From: an uncultured Sphingobacteriales bacterium
GTDB taxonomy: Bacteria > Bacteroidota > Bacteroidia > Chitinophagales > Chitinophagaceae
DNA length: 64,000 nt
Reading direction: 5' to 3'
Assembly (NCBI GenBank): GCA_937871285.1
Contig: CALMQS010000047.1
Span: 62,001-126,000 of the forward strand
Under the pieces are notes generated by a model. That model worked only from the letters and a program-made list of their open reading frames with translations, ran no database searches and was not told the DNA's origin. The translations under genes and the position numbers were made by a program. Positions within the stretch are counted from its first letter, which is position 1. Every line of letters begins with the position of its first letter. This document shows positions 52,025-61,656 of this stretch, piece by piece.

Positions 52025-52072
52025 GATAAGTGAAAAGCAGGATACCACGTCCTGCTTTTCACTTATCTTTTT
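52025..52072 (+). terminator. Strong rho-independent terminator of the ThuA fusion gene
   Basis: GATAAGTGAAAAGCAGGA (52025-52042) is perfectly complementary over 18 bases to the arm at 52050-52067, with loop TACCACG. TTTTT follows. The TAAGTG word run (51994-52035) supplies part of the left arm. Confidence 0.93.
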
Positions 52073-52410
52073 ACATATATGATCAGGGCTTGCTCAAAAA
52101 ACGGAAAAATCAATACAGGAAGAAATGTCTGATTGTTCTATAGTGGTATTTTATCCAATTGTTCATGCACGAAGGTTAATCTAACAGGCCCTAATAATCC
52201 CGATATGCGTAGTAATTGTTCAGCACCAGGTCCGTCAAATTTTGTAACATTTGTTTTGGTGAACCTTTAGCATATTGTTCTCCGATTTTATCGCATCAAT
52301 AAGTGGTTTATCTGTGTCTTTAAATTCATTTCCGGGAAAAAACTAGCATTTATCTGATACGCTGATTTGCGCTCCACCGGAGAATTTGAAAACCCGATCA
52401 ACAGCCCGGT
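52073..52410 (-). other. Intergenic region, possible relic of a degraded gene
   Basis: No intact gene lies here. On the minus strand, short protein-like frames sit in series: NEFKDTDKPLIDAIKS, then EQYAKGSPKQMLQNLTDLVL in a shifted frame, then GAEQLLRISGLLGPV ending at a stop at 52138. This could be a small gene destroyed by frameshifts, or chance. No terminator or promoter for the sigma gene could be defined. Confidence 0.25.
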
Positions 52411-53067
52411 ATGGCTGAGTTAAAGTTTTTATTTAGATTTACACCATTAAACATTTTTGAGCAAATTGTTTTGACCCCAAACGACTGCCATACCGAAGCC
52501 CGGTTACTCCAAGAGTTGAAAAGCGGAAGCGAAGCCGCATTTACCGGGTTATACAACCGTTACCACCAGGGTATATACGCTTACCTGCTCGATTTTGTAA
52601 AAGTGCCTCAACTGGCGGAAGACCTTGTTCACGAAGTATTTATGAAAATATGGGAAGCCCGGGAGCGAATGGAGATCACTGTTTCTTTTTCTGCCTATTT
52701 ATACAGGATATCGCACAATAAAGCGATTGATGCATTAAAAAAAATAGCGAAAGATGCAACACTCAGAAAGGAAGTACTGGAATGGATGGATCCTCATTTC
52801 ATTGAATTTGAATCGGAAGATAAAAGGCTCAACCATTATGAAGAGCTGTACCGGAATGCAGTGGCTGCGCTAACCCCACAGCGGCAGAAGATTTTTATCC
52901 TGTGCAAGGAAAAAGGTAAAACCTATGAGGAGGCTGCAATGGAATTAGGTATTTCGCGAAATACGGTAAAAGATCATATGGTGCAATCGCTGCGTTTTCT
53001 CCGTAACTATTTTGCCGAAAAGGGTCAACCGGCCCTTATTGTTATTATACTTGGTAAGTTTTTTTGA
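52411..53067 (+). CDS. RNA polymerase ECF sigma-70 factor
   Basis: A 218-residue ECF sigma factor. Region 2 (about residues 45-115) includes FTGLYNRYHQGIYAYLLDFV and DLVHEVFMKIWEARE; region 4 (about 150-200) includes LTPQRQKIFILCKEKGKTYEEAAMEL split as LTPQRQKIF and TYEEAAMELGISRNTVKDHM, the -35 recognition helix. This is the Bacteroidota sigma/FecR type that drives SusC/SusD operons. The adjacent FecR gene starts 87 bases downstream. The short N-terminal tail MAELKFLFRFT may be non-native; a later start near the ECF core is possible. Confidence 0.92.
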   Translation: MAELKFLFRFTPLNIFEQIVLTPNDCHTEARLLQELKSGSEAAFTGLYNRYHQGIYAYLLDFVKVPQLAEDLVHEVFMKIWEARERMEITVSFSAYLYRISHNKAIDALKKIAKDATLRKEVLEWMDPHFIEFESEDKRLNHYEELYRNAVAALTPQRQKIFILCKEKGKTYEEAAMELGISRNTVKDHMVQSLRFLRNYFAEKGQPALIVIILGKFF

Positions 53068-53153
53068 AAAAACTCCATTTTCACCCACCCTTTTTTCACC
53101 GTTTGCAGTCTCATAGTACAGGGATAGCTTTCTGAAGGTATTTTAATAAGCAT

Positions 53154-54380
53154 ATGAACAACAAACCGGATTATTACAAAGCGCTGTTGGAAGGATACAT
53201 TAATGATGACATTAGCAGAGCAGCAGCAGAAGAACTTTTTAAATACATAGCAGATCATGCTGAAGAAGCGGCTGTATTTATTGGCCCGGATGACCGGTTG
53301 CGTTTTGAAGAAAAGATAAACGGGGATTTCCGGCTTGAAAATACCGTGAGTAAGCGAATGCATGAACGGCTTTTACGGGATATCAAAGTGCAGGATGAGC
53401 GGGTGAACGATGATGCTAAGCATTCCACACCGGTAAGGCGCCTGTTAAAGGCAAAATGGCATTGGGCTGCCGCGGCTGTAGTGCTCTTAGTCGCAGGAAT
53501 ATACTATATGCATGTAAATGAGCTGAAGCCACACTCGCCTGCTGTTCGTCCGGTGGTCAGGTCGGCAGATATTGAACCGCCGCAGTTGAGCCAGGCCATG
53601 ATCACGCTTGCCAACGGGCAAAAAATAGCCCTGCAAAATGCAGATGAGGGCACGTTGGCCGAGCAGGGGAATGTGCAGGTAATTAAGCTCGCGAACGGGG
53701 AAATTGCCTACCAGCCTTCACCCGGTACAAAAGCCGGCAGTGTGGCATACAACACATTATCCAACCCCAGGGGGAGCAGGGTGATCCGGATGACCCTGTC
53801 GGACGGCTCCGGGATATGGCTTAACGCCGGCTCTTCTGTTACTTACCCGGTAATGTTTACTGGAAGCGAACGGAAAGTATCGGTTACGGGGGAAGTCTAT
53901 TTTGAAGTAGCGCATCATGGCACTATGCCTTTTATTGTGAACAAAGGCGAAACGAATATAACGGTGCTGGGTACCCGCTTTAATGTGAATACGTATGATG
54001 ATGAAAAAGATATAAAAGTAACCTTGCTTGAAGGCAGTGTGAAAGTGGATATACCCGGTGCAGAACGTTTGCTGAAGCCCGGCCAGCAGGCCAGGATAGA
54101 CCACAACCTGCAGGTGATTGACAATGCCAATCTTGAAGAAGTGATGGCATGGAAGAACGGGCTTTTCATATTCGACAACGCAGATATCCGTACGATCATG
54201 CGGATAGTAGCCAGGTGGTACGACCTTGAAGTGATTTACGAAGGAAAGATGTCGGTCGACCGTTTCCAGGGTAAAATATCTATGGACACCCGGCTGTCTG
54301 AATTACTGGAAGTGCTGGAGTTGAATAAGGTGAAGTATTCAATTGAAAACAAAACAATAAAAATAAAATCGGTGAATTAA
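53154..54380 (+). CDS. FecR-type anti-sigma factor
   Basis: A 408-residue inner-membrane anti-sigma factor: a cytosolic N-terminal domain binding sigma, one membrane helix (about residues 102-119), and a periplasmic FecR domain (about 150-330) with SRVIRMTLSDGSGIWLNAGSS-like segments, KVSVTGEVYFEVAH and VLGTRFNVNTYDDE. The C-terminal part (about 335-405) is an STN-like DUF4974 domain. It relays the signal from the STN domain of the SusC receptor to the sigma factor. It lies between the sigma and SusC genes. Confidence 0.95.
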   Translation: MNNKPDYYKALLEGYINDDISRAAAEELFKYIADHAEEAAVFIGPDDRLRFEEKINGDFRLENTVSKRMHERLLRDIKVQDERVNDDAKHSTPVRRLLKAKWHWAAAAVVLLVAGIYYMHVNELKPHSPAVRPVVRSADIEPPQLSQAMITLANGQKIALQNADEGTLAEQGNVQVIKLANGEIAYQPSPGTKAGSVAYNTLSNPRGSRVIRMTLSDGSGIWLNAGSSVTYPVMFTGSERKVSVTGEVYFEVAHHGTMPFIVNKGETNITVLGTRFNVNTYDDEKDIKVTLLEGSVKVDIPGAERLLKPGQQARIDHNLQVIDNANLEEVMAWKNGLFIFDNADIRTIMRIVARWYDLEVIYEGKMSVDRFQGKISMDTRLSELLEVLELNKVKYSIENKTIKIKSVN

Positions 54381-54421
54381 TCCTGGAGTAAAATTTTCTG
54401 GTATGGAAACCGGTAAAAAAA

Positions 54422-54448
54422 CCGGAAAGTGATCGCAACACTTCCCGG
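54422..54448 (+). promoter_or_regulatory. Hairpin in the FecR-SusC gap
   Basis: CCGGAAAGTG (54422-54431) pairs with CACTTCCCGG (54439-54448) with one A-C mismatch and loop ATCGCAA. No T-run follows, so it may modulate mRNA stability or read-through before the SusC gene. The sigma-dependent promoter of susC should be nearby but was not recognised. Confidence 0.4.
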
Positions 54449-54547
54449 CGGCATGGCCGGTCATCCAATCCTTTCCATCCGCTAAGACTGCACTATCCGC
54501 GAAACGGTATAGCGCTGGTATTGTTTAACCAAACCAAAACCAAATGT

Positions 54548-57500
54548 ATGAAATTTAAGGTTCTTTTCAGCAATCCGCTCCCCGAGCGGAAAAAATTAAT
54601 CCAACTGCTACTGATTATGAAACTGTCGGTTATCCTGATCTTTATTGGCTGTTTGCAGGTTTCCGCCCGAACGTATTCCCAGCATGTAACGCTGTCGTCG
54701 GAAAACGTTCCGTTAAAGGTTGTTTTCAGGGAAATAGAAAAACAAACAGGGTTTCATTTCTTTTACCGGGTTTCACTGGCTGCCCGGTTCGGGAACATAG
54801 ACGTGCACCTCCAGAATGTGCCGCTTAAAGATGCTATGGACCTGGTTTTAAAAGATCAGCCTTTGCAGTATAAAATCATCAATAAAACGATCGTCATCAC
54901 GCAAAAGGCCAATGGCCGCGGGGTGCATGAACCGGTAGCTTCCGGTGAAGACGCACCAACTGTAAACGTGAGCGGAACCGTTACCGACCCGCAGGGCACC
55001 CCGCTTGGGGGAGCCAGTATAAAAATAAAGAACACGAACAGGGGCGTTTCCACGGATGACAGGGGAAGCTACTCCCTTAATAGTGTTCCAAATGATGCAG
55101 TACTGGTTGTTTCGTATATAGGCTTCGGAGACCAGGAAGTGAGGGTACAGGGACGGAGTGTGATCAATATCGTTATGCAGCCCGAACAGTCGGGGCTCAA
55201 TGAAGTAGTGGTAGTGGGATATGGCACACAGAAAAAACTGAATTTAACAGGAGCGGTAGACCAGGTGAGCGGCGACCGGCTTGAAAGCCGTCCGATAACG
55301 AATGTATCCGAAGGATTACAGGGGCTTATGGCCAACCTGAATGTAACGACCACCACCGGCGGTGGCAAACCCGGAACTACCAAAAGCATCAATATCCGCG
55401 GGTATACCGGTTTGGGAACAACGGGCGAGCCTTTAATACTGGTAGACGGTGTTCCGGCAGATATCAATACAGTAAACCCGAATGATATTGAATCCATTTC
55501 GGTTTTAAAGGATGCGGCATCATCGGCCATTTATGGTTCCCGGGCACCTTACGGCGTAATACTCATTACTACCAAGCAGGGAAAAAAGGGGCAGGCATTC
55601 AAGGTAAGTTACACCAACAATATCTCTTTTTCGCAAACGATCAACCGCCCCACACCCGCCAGTTCCCTTGATTTTGCTACTGTTATAAACGAAGCTGCCA
55701 TCAATGCAGGAAGAGGGAATCTTTTTTCTGACTATACCATTCAAAAAATAAAAGAACATTTGGCCGATCCTTCCGCACCCGCCACAGAACAGGATCCCGG
55801 CGCCGGGCGGGGCCACCTTTGGTTGGGTTATTTCGGCTCCTACGCCAACACAGACTGGTTCAAAGAATTCACAACGCCATGGGCGACCAACCAGCAACAC
55901 AATATTGGTGTTAACGGGGGAACCGAAAAGCTCCAGTATTATGTAAGCGTCGGCTACAATGGCAAAGGATCTGTGAACAGGCACTTTGATGACAGCTATG
56001 ACCGCTACAATTTCAGGACCAACATTACTTCGAAGGTGAACGACTGGCTGCAGTTCGGGATCCGCACTTCCCTTGCCATAGACAGCCAGCGCGCCGCAAC
56101 CAATTCACGCGGCAACTGGGCGGGGTTATATTCAAAGATGGTAACTTCTCCTGTAACGGTTCCCACCGGCGGCTACTGGAGAGACGGTGTAACGTATATC
56201 AAGGATGGCGGTGCCACACTGGGGTCCAATAAAGACGGATGGCTCATGGGCGACGTAACGGTTACGCCTCTGCCCGGACTTGAAATAAAAGGCAGCTTTA
56301 ATTACAACTATAACCTTTTTACCCGCGTTTCCGCTGCAACAGACTTCCAGTACCAGACTACCGATGGGAGCTATATATGGATCGGGCTTATCCCCACGCT
56401 GAACAAATACTCGCAAACCAGCAACTATTACAACTATAATGCGTACGCGAGCTACGACAGGAAGCTTGGTGGTCACTATTTTAAATTAATGGCGGGTGTA
56501 CAGAGAGAATTCAAGCATTTTGAATCTTTAACTGCAGGAAATGATTATTTGTATACGTCTTCCCTTCCTGCATTAAGCCTCACATACGGCACCAACTATA
56601 CGGTTAATGATGCATTGTATAACTGGGCCACTTCGGGAACTTTTGTACGCTTTAACTACAATTACGATGAAAAATACCTGCTGGAATTTAACGGGCGCTA
56701 CGACGGAACATCCCTCTTCCCGGAAAACCGCAGGTACCAGTTCTTTCCTTCCGTTTCTGCCGGCTATAATATATCAAAAGAAGCATTCTGGGATCCCTTG
56801 AAAAAAGTGGTAAGCAGCTTAAAGTTAAGAGGGTCTTACGGGCAGTTGGGCGATATTTCCTCCCTCATAAATGCGGGCAGCTACTATCTCTCCCAATCTA
56901 CCTTATCGAATGTAGCCCCAACCTCAACGAACTGGTTATTCAATACGGTAAGACAACCCTATGTAACCGCGGGTTCGCTGGTAAGCGCTGATGTTACCTG
57001 GGCAAAACCCAGCATGCTCGACTTTGGTATAGATGCCGGTGCATTAGACGACCGCCTTCAGATCACTTTTGACTGGTACCGGCGCAGAACAAAGGATCTT
57101 TACGGTCCAACAGAACAGTATCCCGGCATACTGGGGATCAATCCTCCCCAGCGGAACAATGCGTCTATAGAAACGAAAGGCTTTGACCTTACGGCTTCCT
57201 GGAGCGACAATATAGGAAAGCTGAGATACAATGCCCGGCTCATCTTCAGCAATTATAAGGGGAAAGTATTGAACTATCCCAACCCCACAGGCTCTATTAC
57301 GAATTGGTATAACGGTATGCAAATGGGTGAAATATGGGGCTATAACACAGTAGGGCTCTTCCAAACTGAGGATGACGTTAACAAGGCGCCTTCTCAGTCG
57401 CTGATCTCTGCCAACTGGTACCCGGGCGATGTGCAATACGCCGATCTGAACGGCGACGGGAAAGTTGATTTCGGTAATAATACATTAGCTAACCCCGGCG

Positions 57501-58033
57501 ACAAAACCGTAATCGGAAACACTACGCCGCGATACAATTATGGCTTTACCCTTTCGCTGGATTATAAAGGATTTGATTTTATGATGTTTATACAGGGCGT
57601 TGGGAAACGGGAATTTTGGCCGGGCAACAGCACCTTCTTCTGGGGTATACCGGGCAGTGGCAGCGAATGGGGCTCACAGGTGCTTACTACCAACCTCGAC
57701 AGGTGGACAACAGCTACGCCCAACGGTTATTTTCCGCGGTATTATCTGAGCGGATTGAATGCCAAGAACCAGCAGGCACAAACCCGCTACCTGTTAAAAG
57801 GTGCTTACCTCCGTGGAAAAAATCTCCAGATTGGCTATACATTACCGCAAACCCTCACAAGAAGGGCACATATCGGAAGATTGCGTATATACGGCAGCGC
57901 CGAAAACCTGTTCACCATTGCGCCGGGCCTGCACAAAAGATACCAGATTGATCCGGAGCTGCTGCTCAGCGATGGGAACATTTACCCGATACAGCGCACC
58001 TTTTCCGTGGGTATCAACTTAGACATTCAATAG
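54548..58033 (+). CDS. SusC/RagA-like TonB-dependent outer-membrane transporter with STN domain
   Basis: A 1161-residue transporter from the ATG at 54548 (a TTG 27 bases earlier is unlikely). A signal segment (about 20-40) is followed by an STN domain (about 50-115, with VTLSSENVPLKVVFREIEKQ as separate words VTLSSENVPL and VFREIEKQTGF), a carboxypeptidase-D regulatory-like domain (about 138-215), the plug (about 225-335, LNEVVVVGYGTQ, INIRGYTGLG) and a 22-strand barrel to the C-terminal SVGINLDIQ. The STN domain marks a receptor that signals to FecR. It imports glycans with the SusD partner encoded next. Confidence 0.96.
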   Translation: MKFKVLFSNPLPERKKLIQLLLIMKLSVILIFIGCLQVSARTYSQHVTLSSENVPLKVVFREIEKQTGFHFFYRVSLAARFGNIDVHLQNVPLKDAMDLVLKDQPLQYKIINKTIVITQKANGRGVHEPVASGEDAPTVNVSGTVTDPQGTPLGGASIKIKNTNRGVSTDDRGSYSLNSVPNDAVLVVSYIGFGDQEVRVQGRSVINIVMQPEQSGLNEVVVVGYGTQKKLNLTGAVDQVSGDRLESRPITNVSEGLQGLMANLNVTTTTGGGKPGTTKSINIRGYTGLGTTGEPLILVDGVPADINTVNPNDIESISVLKDAASSAIYGSRAPYGVILITTKQGKKGQAFKVSYTNNISFSQTINRPTPASSLDFATVINEAAINAGRGNLFSDYTIQKIKEHLADPSAPATEQDPGAGRGHLWLGYFGSYANTDWFKEFTTPWATNQQHNIGVNGGTEKLQYYVSVGYNGKGSVNRHFDDSYDRYNFRTNITSKVNDWLQFGIRTSLAIDSQRAATNSRGNWAGLYSKMVTSPVTVPTGGYWRDGVTYIKDGGATLGSNKDGWLMGDVTVTPLPGLEIKGSFNYNYNLFTRVSAATDFQYQTTDGSYIWIGLIPTLNKYSQTSNYYNYNAYASYDRKLGGHYFKLMAGVQREFKHFESLTAGNDYLYTSSLPALSLTYGTNYTVNDALYNWATSGTFVRFNYNYDEKYLLEFNGRYDGTSLFPENRRYQFFPSVSAGYNISKEAFWDPLKKVVSSLKLRGSYGQLGDISSLINAGSYYLSQSTLSNVAPTSTNWLFNTVRQPYVTAGSLVSADVTWAKPSMLDFGIDAGALDDRLQITFDWYRRRTKDLYGPTEQYPGILGINPPQRNNASIETKGFDLTASWSDNIGKLRYNARLIFSNYKGKVLNYPNPTGSITNWYNGMQMGEIWGYNTVGLFQTEDDVNKAPSQSLISANWYPGDVQYADLNGDGKVDFGNNTLANPGDKTVIGNTTPRYNYGFTLSLDYKGFDFMMFIQGVGKREFWPGNSTFFWGIPGSGSEWGSQVLTTNLDRWTTATPNGYFPRYYLSGLNAKNQQAQTRYLLKGAYLRGKNLQIGYTLPQTLTRRAHIGRLRIYGSAENLFTIAPGLHKRYQIDPELLLSDGNIYPIQRTFSVGINLDIQ

Positions 58034-58054
58034 TAATATAAAAATCTACTGAAG

Positions 58055-59806
58055 ATGAAAATCAAGAAAAGCTCATCCATATACATCCTGTTGTTTTCAA
58101 TAATGATCTTTGCCGGGGCCTGTAAAAAGGACATGCTTAACCAAAATCCGCTCAACAGGATCAGCGATGCTACATTCTGGAACAATAGCAATGATTTAAA
58201 ACTATACTGCAATAACTTCTACCAGTTGTTGCCAAACCCCGGCGCCTATGGCAACAATGCCAACTATTATATAGACAATAACAGCGATAACCTTTGCCCT
58301 ACCACCCGGAATATGAGGCTTAACGGAGAAAATGTGGTTCCTGCTTCAGGGGGCGGATGGGCCTATTCAGACTGGCAGCAGATCAGGAATGTGAATTACT
58401 TTTTTGCCAATTACCAGAAAGTAAATGCAGCGCCGGCCGAGATTGCAACATACATCGGGGAAGCCTACTTCTTCAGGGCCTGGTTCTATTTTGATAAGCT
58501 GAAAAATTACGGGGCGCTTCCCTGGGTAAATACGCCGCTCGATCCTGCCGATAAAGATGCGTTGCTGGCCGGCCGCCTGCCCAGGAATGTAGTAGCCGAT
58601 TCGATAGTGGCCGACCTGGATCGGGCCATCAGTTTGCTGAAGCCGAAAGCTTCTGCAGCCGCTATGCGCATCAATAAGGAGATCGCGCAGGCATTCAAAA
58701 CCCGTGTATGTCTTTATGAAGGCACCTGGGAAAAATATCACAACGGAACAGCTTTTGGCGTTGAGGGCCGGGATGGAAGCGCATTCCTTCAAAAAGCAGC
58801 GGAGGAAGCAGAAGCGCTGATGCAATCTGAATCGGTGGGGCTGGATAATGTTGGAGCGGAAGACGGATATGGTGAACTGTTTAACCAGGTGGATTATAGC
58901 AGCAGTAAAGAAGTGCTTTTCTGGCGCAAATACCAGATAGGCGTATTAACTACTTACTGGAACAGGTACTCCAATAGCGGCGGAGGAACCGGCATGTCGA
59001 AAGACCTGGTTGAAAGTTTCCTGTGCACCGATGGTAAGCCTGTATCGGTGAGCCCGCTTTATGAAGGCGATGCTACCTTAGCGGATGTAGTGAAGAACCG
59101 CGACCCGAGATTGAAACAGATATTATATACGCCCGGCGACCTGGTAACGACCAACACTTCAGACAGGATAGATATATTTTTCACAACGCCCGGTTTTACT
59201 TTGGCAATTGACCAGCGCAATACAACAGGATACCAGTTACAAAAGGGCAACAATACAGATGCTGCACAGATAGACTATACCACCAGGGGACTTATATATA
59301 TCCGTTTTGGAGAAGTGCTGCTCAATTTCGCGGAAGCGAAGGCAGAGCTGGGAACGCTTACACAGGCGGATGCAGACAAAAGCATCAACCTCCTTCGCGA
59401 GCGGGTGGGCATGCCTCCTATGGTCATTGCTGCCATTACCACCGACCCCGATTGGGCTTTTACCGACCTGTCGCCGGTGATCAACGAGGTAAGAAGAGAG
59501 CGTCGCGTAGAGCTTTCCTGTGAAGGATTCCGTTTTGACGATATCATGCGCTGGGCAGCAGCAGACGAACTTATCAAAGGATACAAATACAAGGGAGCCA
59601 AATGGGCACAATGGGACGGAGAATTTCCTACGCTTGTTCCCGGCGTAAATATATTTCTGGATGCCGAAGGAAACATTGAGCCTTTCCAGCAGGATCAGTT
59701 GCTTGCAAACGGCTTCCAGTTCGATGTGAACAGGGATTACCTGTTGCCCCTGCCGGTTGATCAGCTCACACTTAACCCGGCGCTGGGTCAGAACCCGGGA
59801 TGGTAG
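58055..59806 (+). CDS. SusD/RagB family outer-membrane lipoprotein
   Basis: A 583-residue lipoprotein (FAGAC, Cys23) that caps the SusC barrel and binds the glycan at the cell surface. SusD marks are LNQNPLNRISDATFW, a TPR-like helical core (for example EAYFFRAWFYFDKLKNYGALP, split as EAYFFRAWFY and KLKNYGALP), LIYIRFGEVLLNFAEAKAELG and the C-terminal EVRRERRVELSCEGFRFDDIMRW, LPLPVDQLTLNP. It follows susC by 21 bases. Its ligand cannot be read from sequence. Confidence 0.96.
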   Translation: MKIKKSSSIYILLFSIMIFAGACKKDMLNQNPLNRISDATFWNNSNDLKLYCNNFYQLLPNPGAYGNNANYYIDNNSDNLCPTTRNMRLNGENVVPASGGGWAYSDWQQIRNVNYFFANYQKVNAAPAEIATYIGEAYFFRAWFYFDKLKNYGALPWVNTPLDPADKDALLAGRLPRNVVADSIVADLDRAISLLKPKASAAAMRINKEIAQAFKTRVCLYEGTWEKYHNGTAFGVEGRDGSAFLQKAAEEAEALMQSESVGLDNVGAEDGYGELFNQVDYSSSKEVLFWRKYQIGVLTTYWNRYSNSGGGTGMSKDLVESFLCTDGKPVSVSPLYEGDATLADVVKNRDPRLKQILYTPGDLVTTNTSDRIDIFFTTPGFTLAIDQRNTTGYQLQKGNNTDAAQIDYTTRGLIYIRFGEVLLNFAEAKAELGTLTQADADKSINLLRERVGMPPMVIAAITTDPDWAFTDLSPVINEVRRERRVELSCEGFRFDDIMRWAAADELIKGYKYKGAKWAQWDGEFPTLVPGVNIFLDAEGNIEPFQQDQLLANGFQFDVNRDYLLPLPVDQLTLNPALGQNPGW

Positions 59807-59846
59807 CAGAAGCCTGGCTCATTTAATAAGAACAAAAAGCAGGGAT

Positions 59847-59886
59847 AGCTTCAGCAGGGATAGGGCCGGGTATACCCTGCTGAGCT
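59847..59886 (+). promoter_or_regulatory. Intra-operon hairpin after SusD
   Basis: AGCTTCAGCAGGGATA (59847-59862) pairs with TATACCCTGCTGAGCT (59871-59886), loop GGGCCGGG, with only small internal mismatches. AGCAGGGATAG also occurs directly 15 bases earlier (59838-59848). No T-run follows, so it may be a processing or stabilising structure that sets SusC/SusD above downstream gene expression. Confidence 0.55.
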
Positions 59887-59932
59887 GTTCTGAAGTTAAC
59901 CGACTTGATGCTGTTTGGTAAAACAGGAATAC

Positions 59933-61618
59933 ATGAAACCACGAATAAAAGAGATCATACTGGTATTGACCGCATTGGTTATCTCGGCTTTGGTTAAAGC
60001 ACAGCCGGCCTATATTAGCTTAAAGTATGTGGATCCGCTGAAAAAGGTATTTAAAGAAGCGGCTTTTTTCCCTGACCAGCCGGCCCTGGCCGATGTTGCG
60101 AGAGGAGAATATGCCAGCTTCCAGTTTGCCTTCCGCAGCAATGCACCTGTACAGGGGTTGCAGGCCTCCCTCTGGGGCAACACGGCCGCATCTGCTTTTA
60201 TCAGTAAGGGTTCGGTAGGATATGTTGGCTATGTAGGTGTTGGACGGCCCCTGGCCGACCCGCCAACAGACAGATTGATTTCCGCTTCAGGCCTTTTCCC
60301 TGATCCTATTATTGATACGATGCAGTCGGAATTGCCTCCCGGCTGCACGCAACCGATCTGGGTAAGCGTGAAGATACCTAAAAACATAGAGGCAGGTCAG
60401 TACCATGGCAGCCTGGTGGTAACGGGAAAAACAATGAATAAAAGCTTTTCCCGGCAGGTGGGATTTACGATTCATGTTTACCCGGTAACCATTGACTCGT
60501 CATCACTTTGGGTGACCCAATGGTACCAGGCTTCCCCACTGACTTTTGGAATGATGAACAACGGGAAGGATGTTCCTTTGTACAGCCCACGCTACTGGGA
60601 GCTGCTGGCCGTGCTGGCACGTAAGATGGCAGACTACGGGCAGAATGTGAGCCTGATATCACCATTGCAGCTTACGCAATACCGGCTGGAGAACGGGAAA
60701 TATTATTTTGATTTCAGCCGGTTTGATCGCACAGCGGCAATATTAAAAACTGCAGGTGCACTAAAAAGAATAGAGGGAGGACACATTGCAGCACGCATGG
60801 GCGGCTGGAACAGTGATATCGGGGTGCTTGTTCCCCGTATCACGACCGATACTGTTGTTCTTGAAAAACGGCCCTTTGCCGACCGGCAGGCGCAGGATTT
60901 TTATGAGCAGTTCATTCCTGCCCTGGTGGCACATTTAAAGGAAAAAGGCTGGATCGGCAGCTATATGCAGCATATTGCAGATGAACCCACCGATTCCAAT
61001 GCCGAGACGTATGCGCAGATAGCGGCATTTATTAAAAAACTGGCCCCGGGTGTTCCCATTATGGACGCCTGCCATACACATAAGTTAAAGATGGATATAT
61101 GGGTCCCGCAGTTGAATTTCCTGCGTGATGAATATCGCTTTTACTGTCAGCAGCAACAGGCAGGCAGCGAGCTGTGGTTTTACACCTGCATGTGGCCGCA
61201 GGGTGAGTACGCGAACCGCTTCATTGAGCAGCCGCTGATCAAGACCCGCCTCCTGCACTGGATCAATTTCCGCTATGGCATTACCGGCTATCTGCATTGG
61301 GGATTCAATCAATGGCATCATGGTCTTCGTCCTTTCGAAGAAACAACAGACCGGAACAGCGAAGGAGGGTCGGTGCTGCCCGGAGGAGATTCCTATATTG
61401 TATATCCCGGCTATGGAAAGCTGTACGGCTCTATCCGGCTGGAAGCCATGCGTGAAGGGATCAACGATTATGCCTTGCTGCAAATGCTTGACCGGAAATA
61501 CCCCGGCAGGGCAATGGAAATTTGCCGGGAAACAGTATTTGATTTTAATAAGTACGACCTGAGCATACTGGCTTTAAGAGACAGAAGGAAACAGATATTA
61601 GAAGCGCTTAGTAAATAA
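59933..61618 (+). CDS. DUF4091 (GH123-like) exported glycoside hydrolase-like protein
   Basis: A 561-residue protein from the ATG at 59933, with a Sec signal ending KAQ. An N-terminal beta-sandwich (about 25-185) precedes a TIM barrel (about 190-550) of the DUF4091 family, which is related to GH123 N-acetylhexosaminidases. The acidic pair in HIADEPTDSN (Asp350, Glu351) corresponds to the GH123 catalytic pair. WINFRYGITGYLHWGFNQWHHGL split as FRYGITGYLHWG is typical of the barrel. It is the first gene after SusD and probably degrades the imported or surface glycan. Activity is inferred from family relationship. Confidence 0.85.
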   Translation: MKPRIKEIILVLTALVISALVKAQPAYISLKYVDPLKKVFKEAAFFPDQPALADVARGEYASFQFAFRSNAPVQGLQASLWGNTAASAFISKGSVGYVGYVGVGRPLADPPTDRLISASGLFPDPIIDTMQSELPPGCTQPIWVSVKIPKNIEAGQYHGSLVVTGKTMNKSFSRQVGFTIHVYPVTIDSSSLWVTQWYQASPLTFGMMNNGKDVPLYSPRYWELLAVLARKMADYGQNVSLISPLQLTQYRLENGKYYFDFSRFDRTAAILKTAGALKRIEGGHIAARMGGWNSDIGVLVPRITTDTVVLEKRPFADRQAQDFYEQFIPALVAHLKEKGWIGSYMQHIADEPTDSNAETYAQIAAFIKKLAPGVPIMDACHTHKLKMDIWVPQLNFLRDEYRFYCQQQQAGSELWFYTCMWPQGEYANRFIEQPLIKTRLLHWINFRYGITGYLHWGFNQWHHGLRPFEETTDRNSEGGSVLPGGDSYIVYPGYGKLYGSIRLEAMREGINDYALLQMLDRKYPGRAMEICRETVFDFNKYDLSILALRDRRKQILEALSK

Positions 61619-61656
61619 ATTACCCGTAATTACCTAACTGGTTAAAACAAATGAAC

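Noticed and set aside
14700..52035. Repeated TAAGTG and AAATTTGA runs as CRISPR arrays
   Set aside because: Units are 6-12 bases, degenerate and without regular unique spacers; no cas gene is present.
55069..55530. 153-residue minus frame inside the SusC gene
   Set aside because: It lies over the plug domain of the SusC transporter and shows no recognisable domain.
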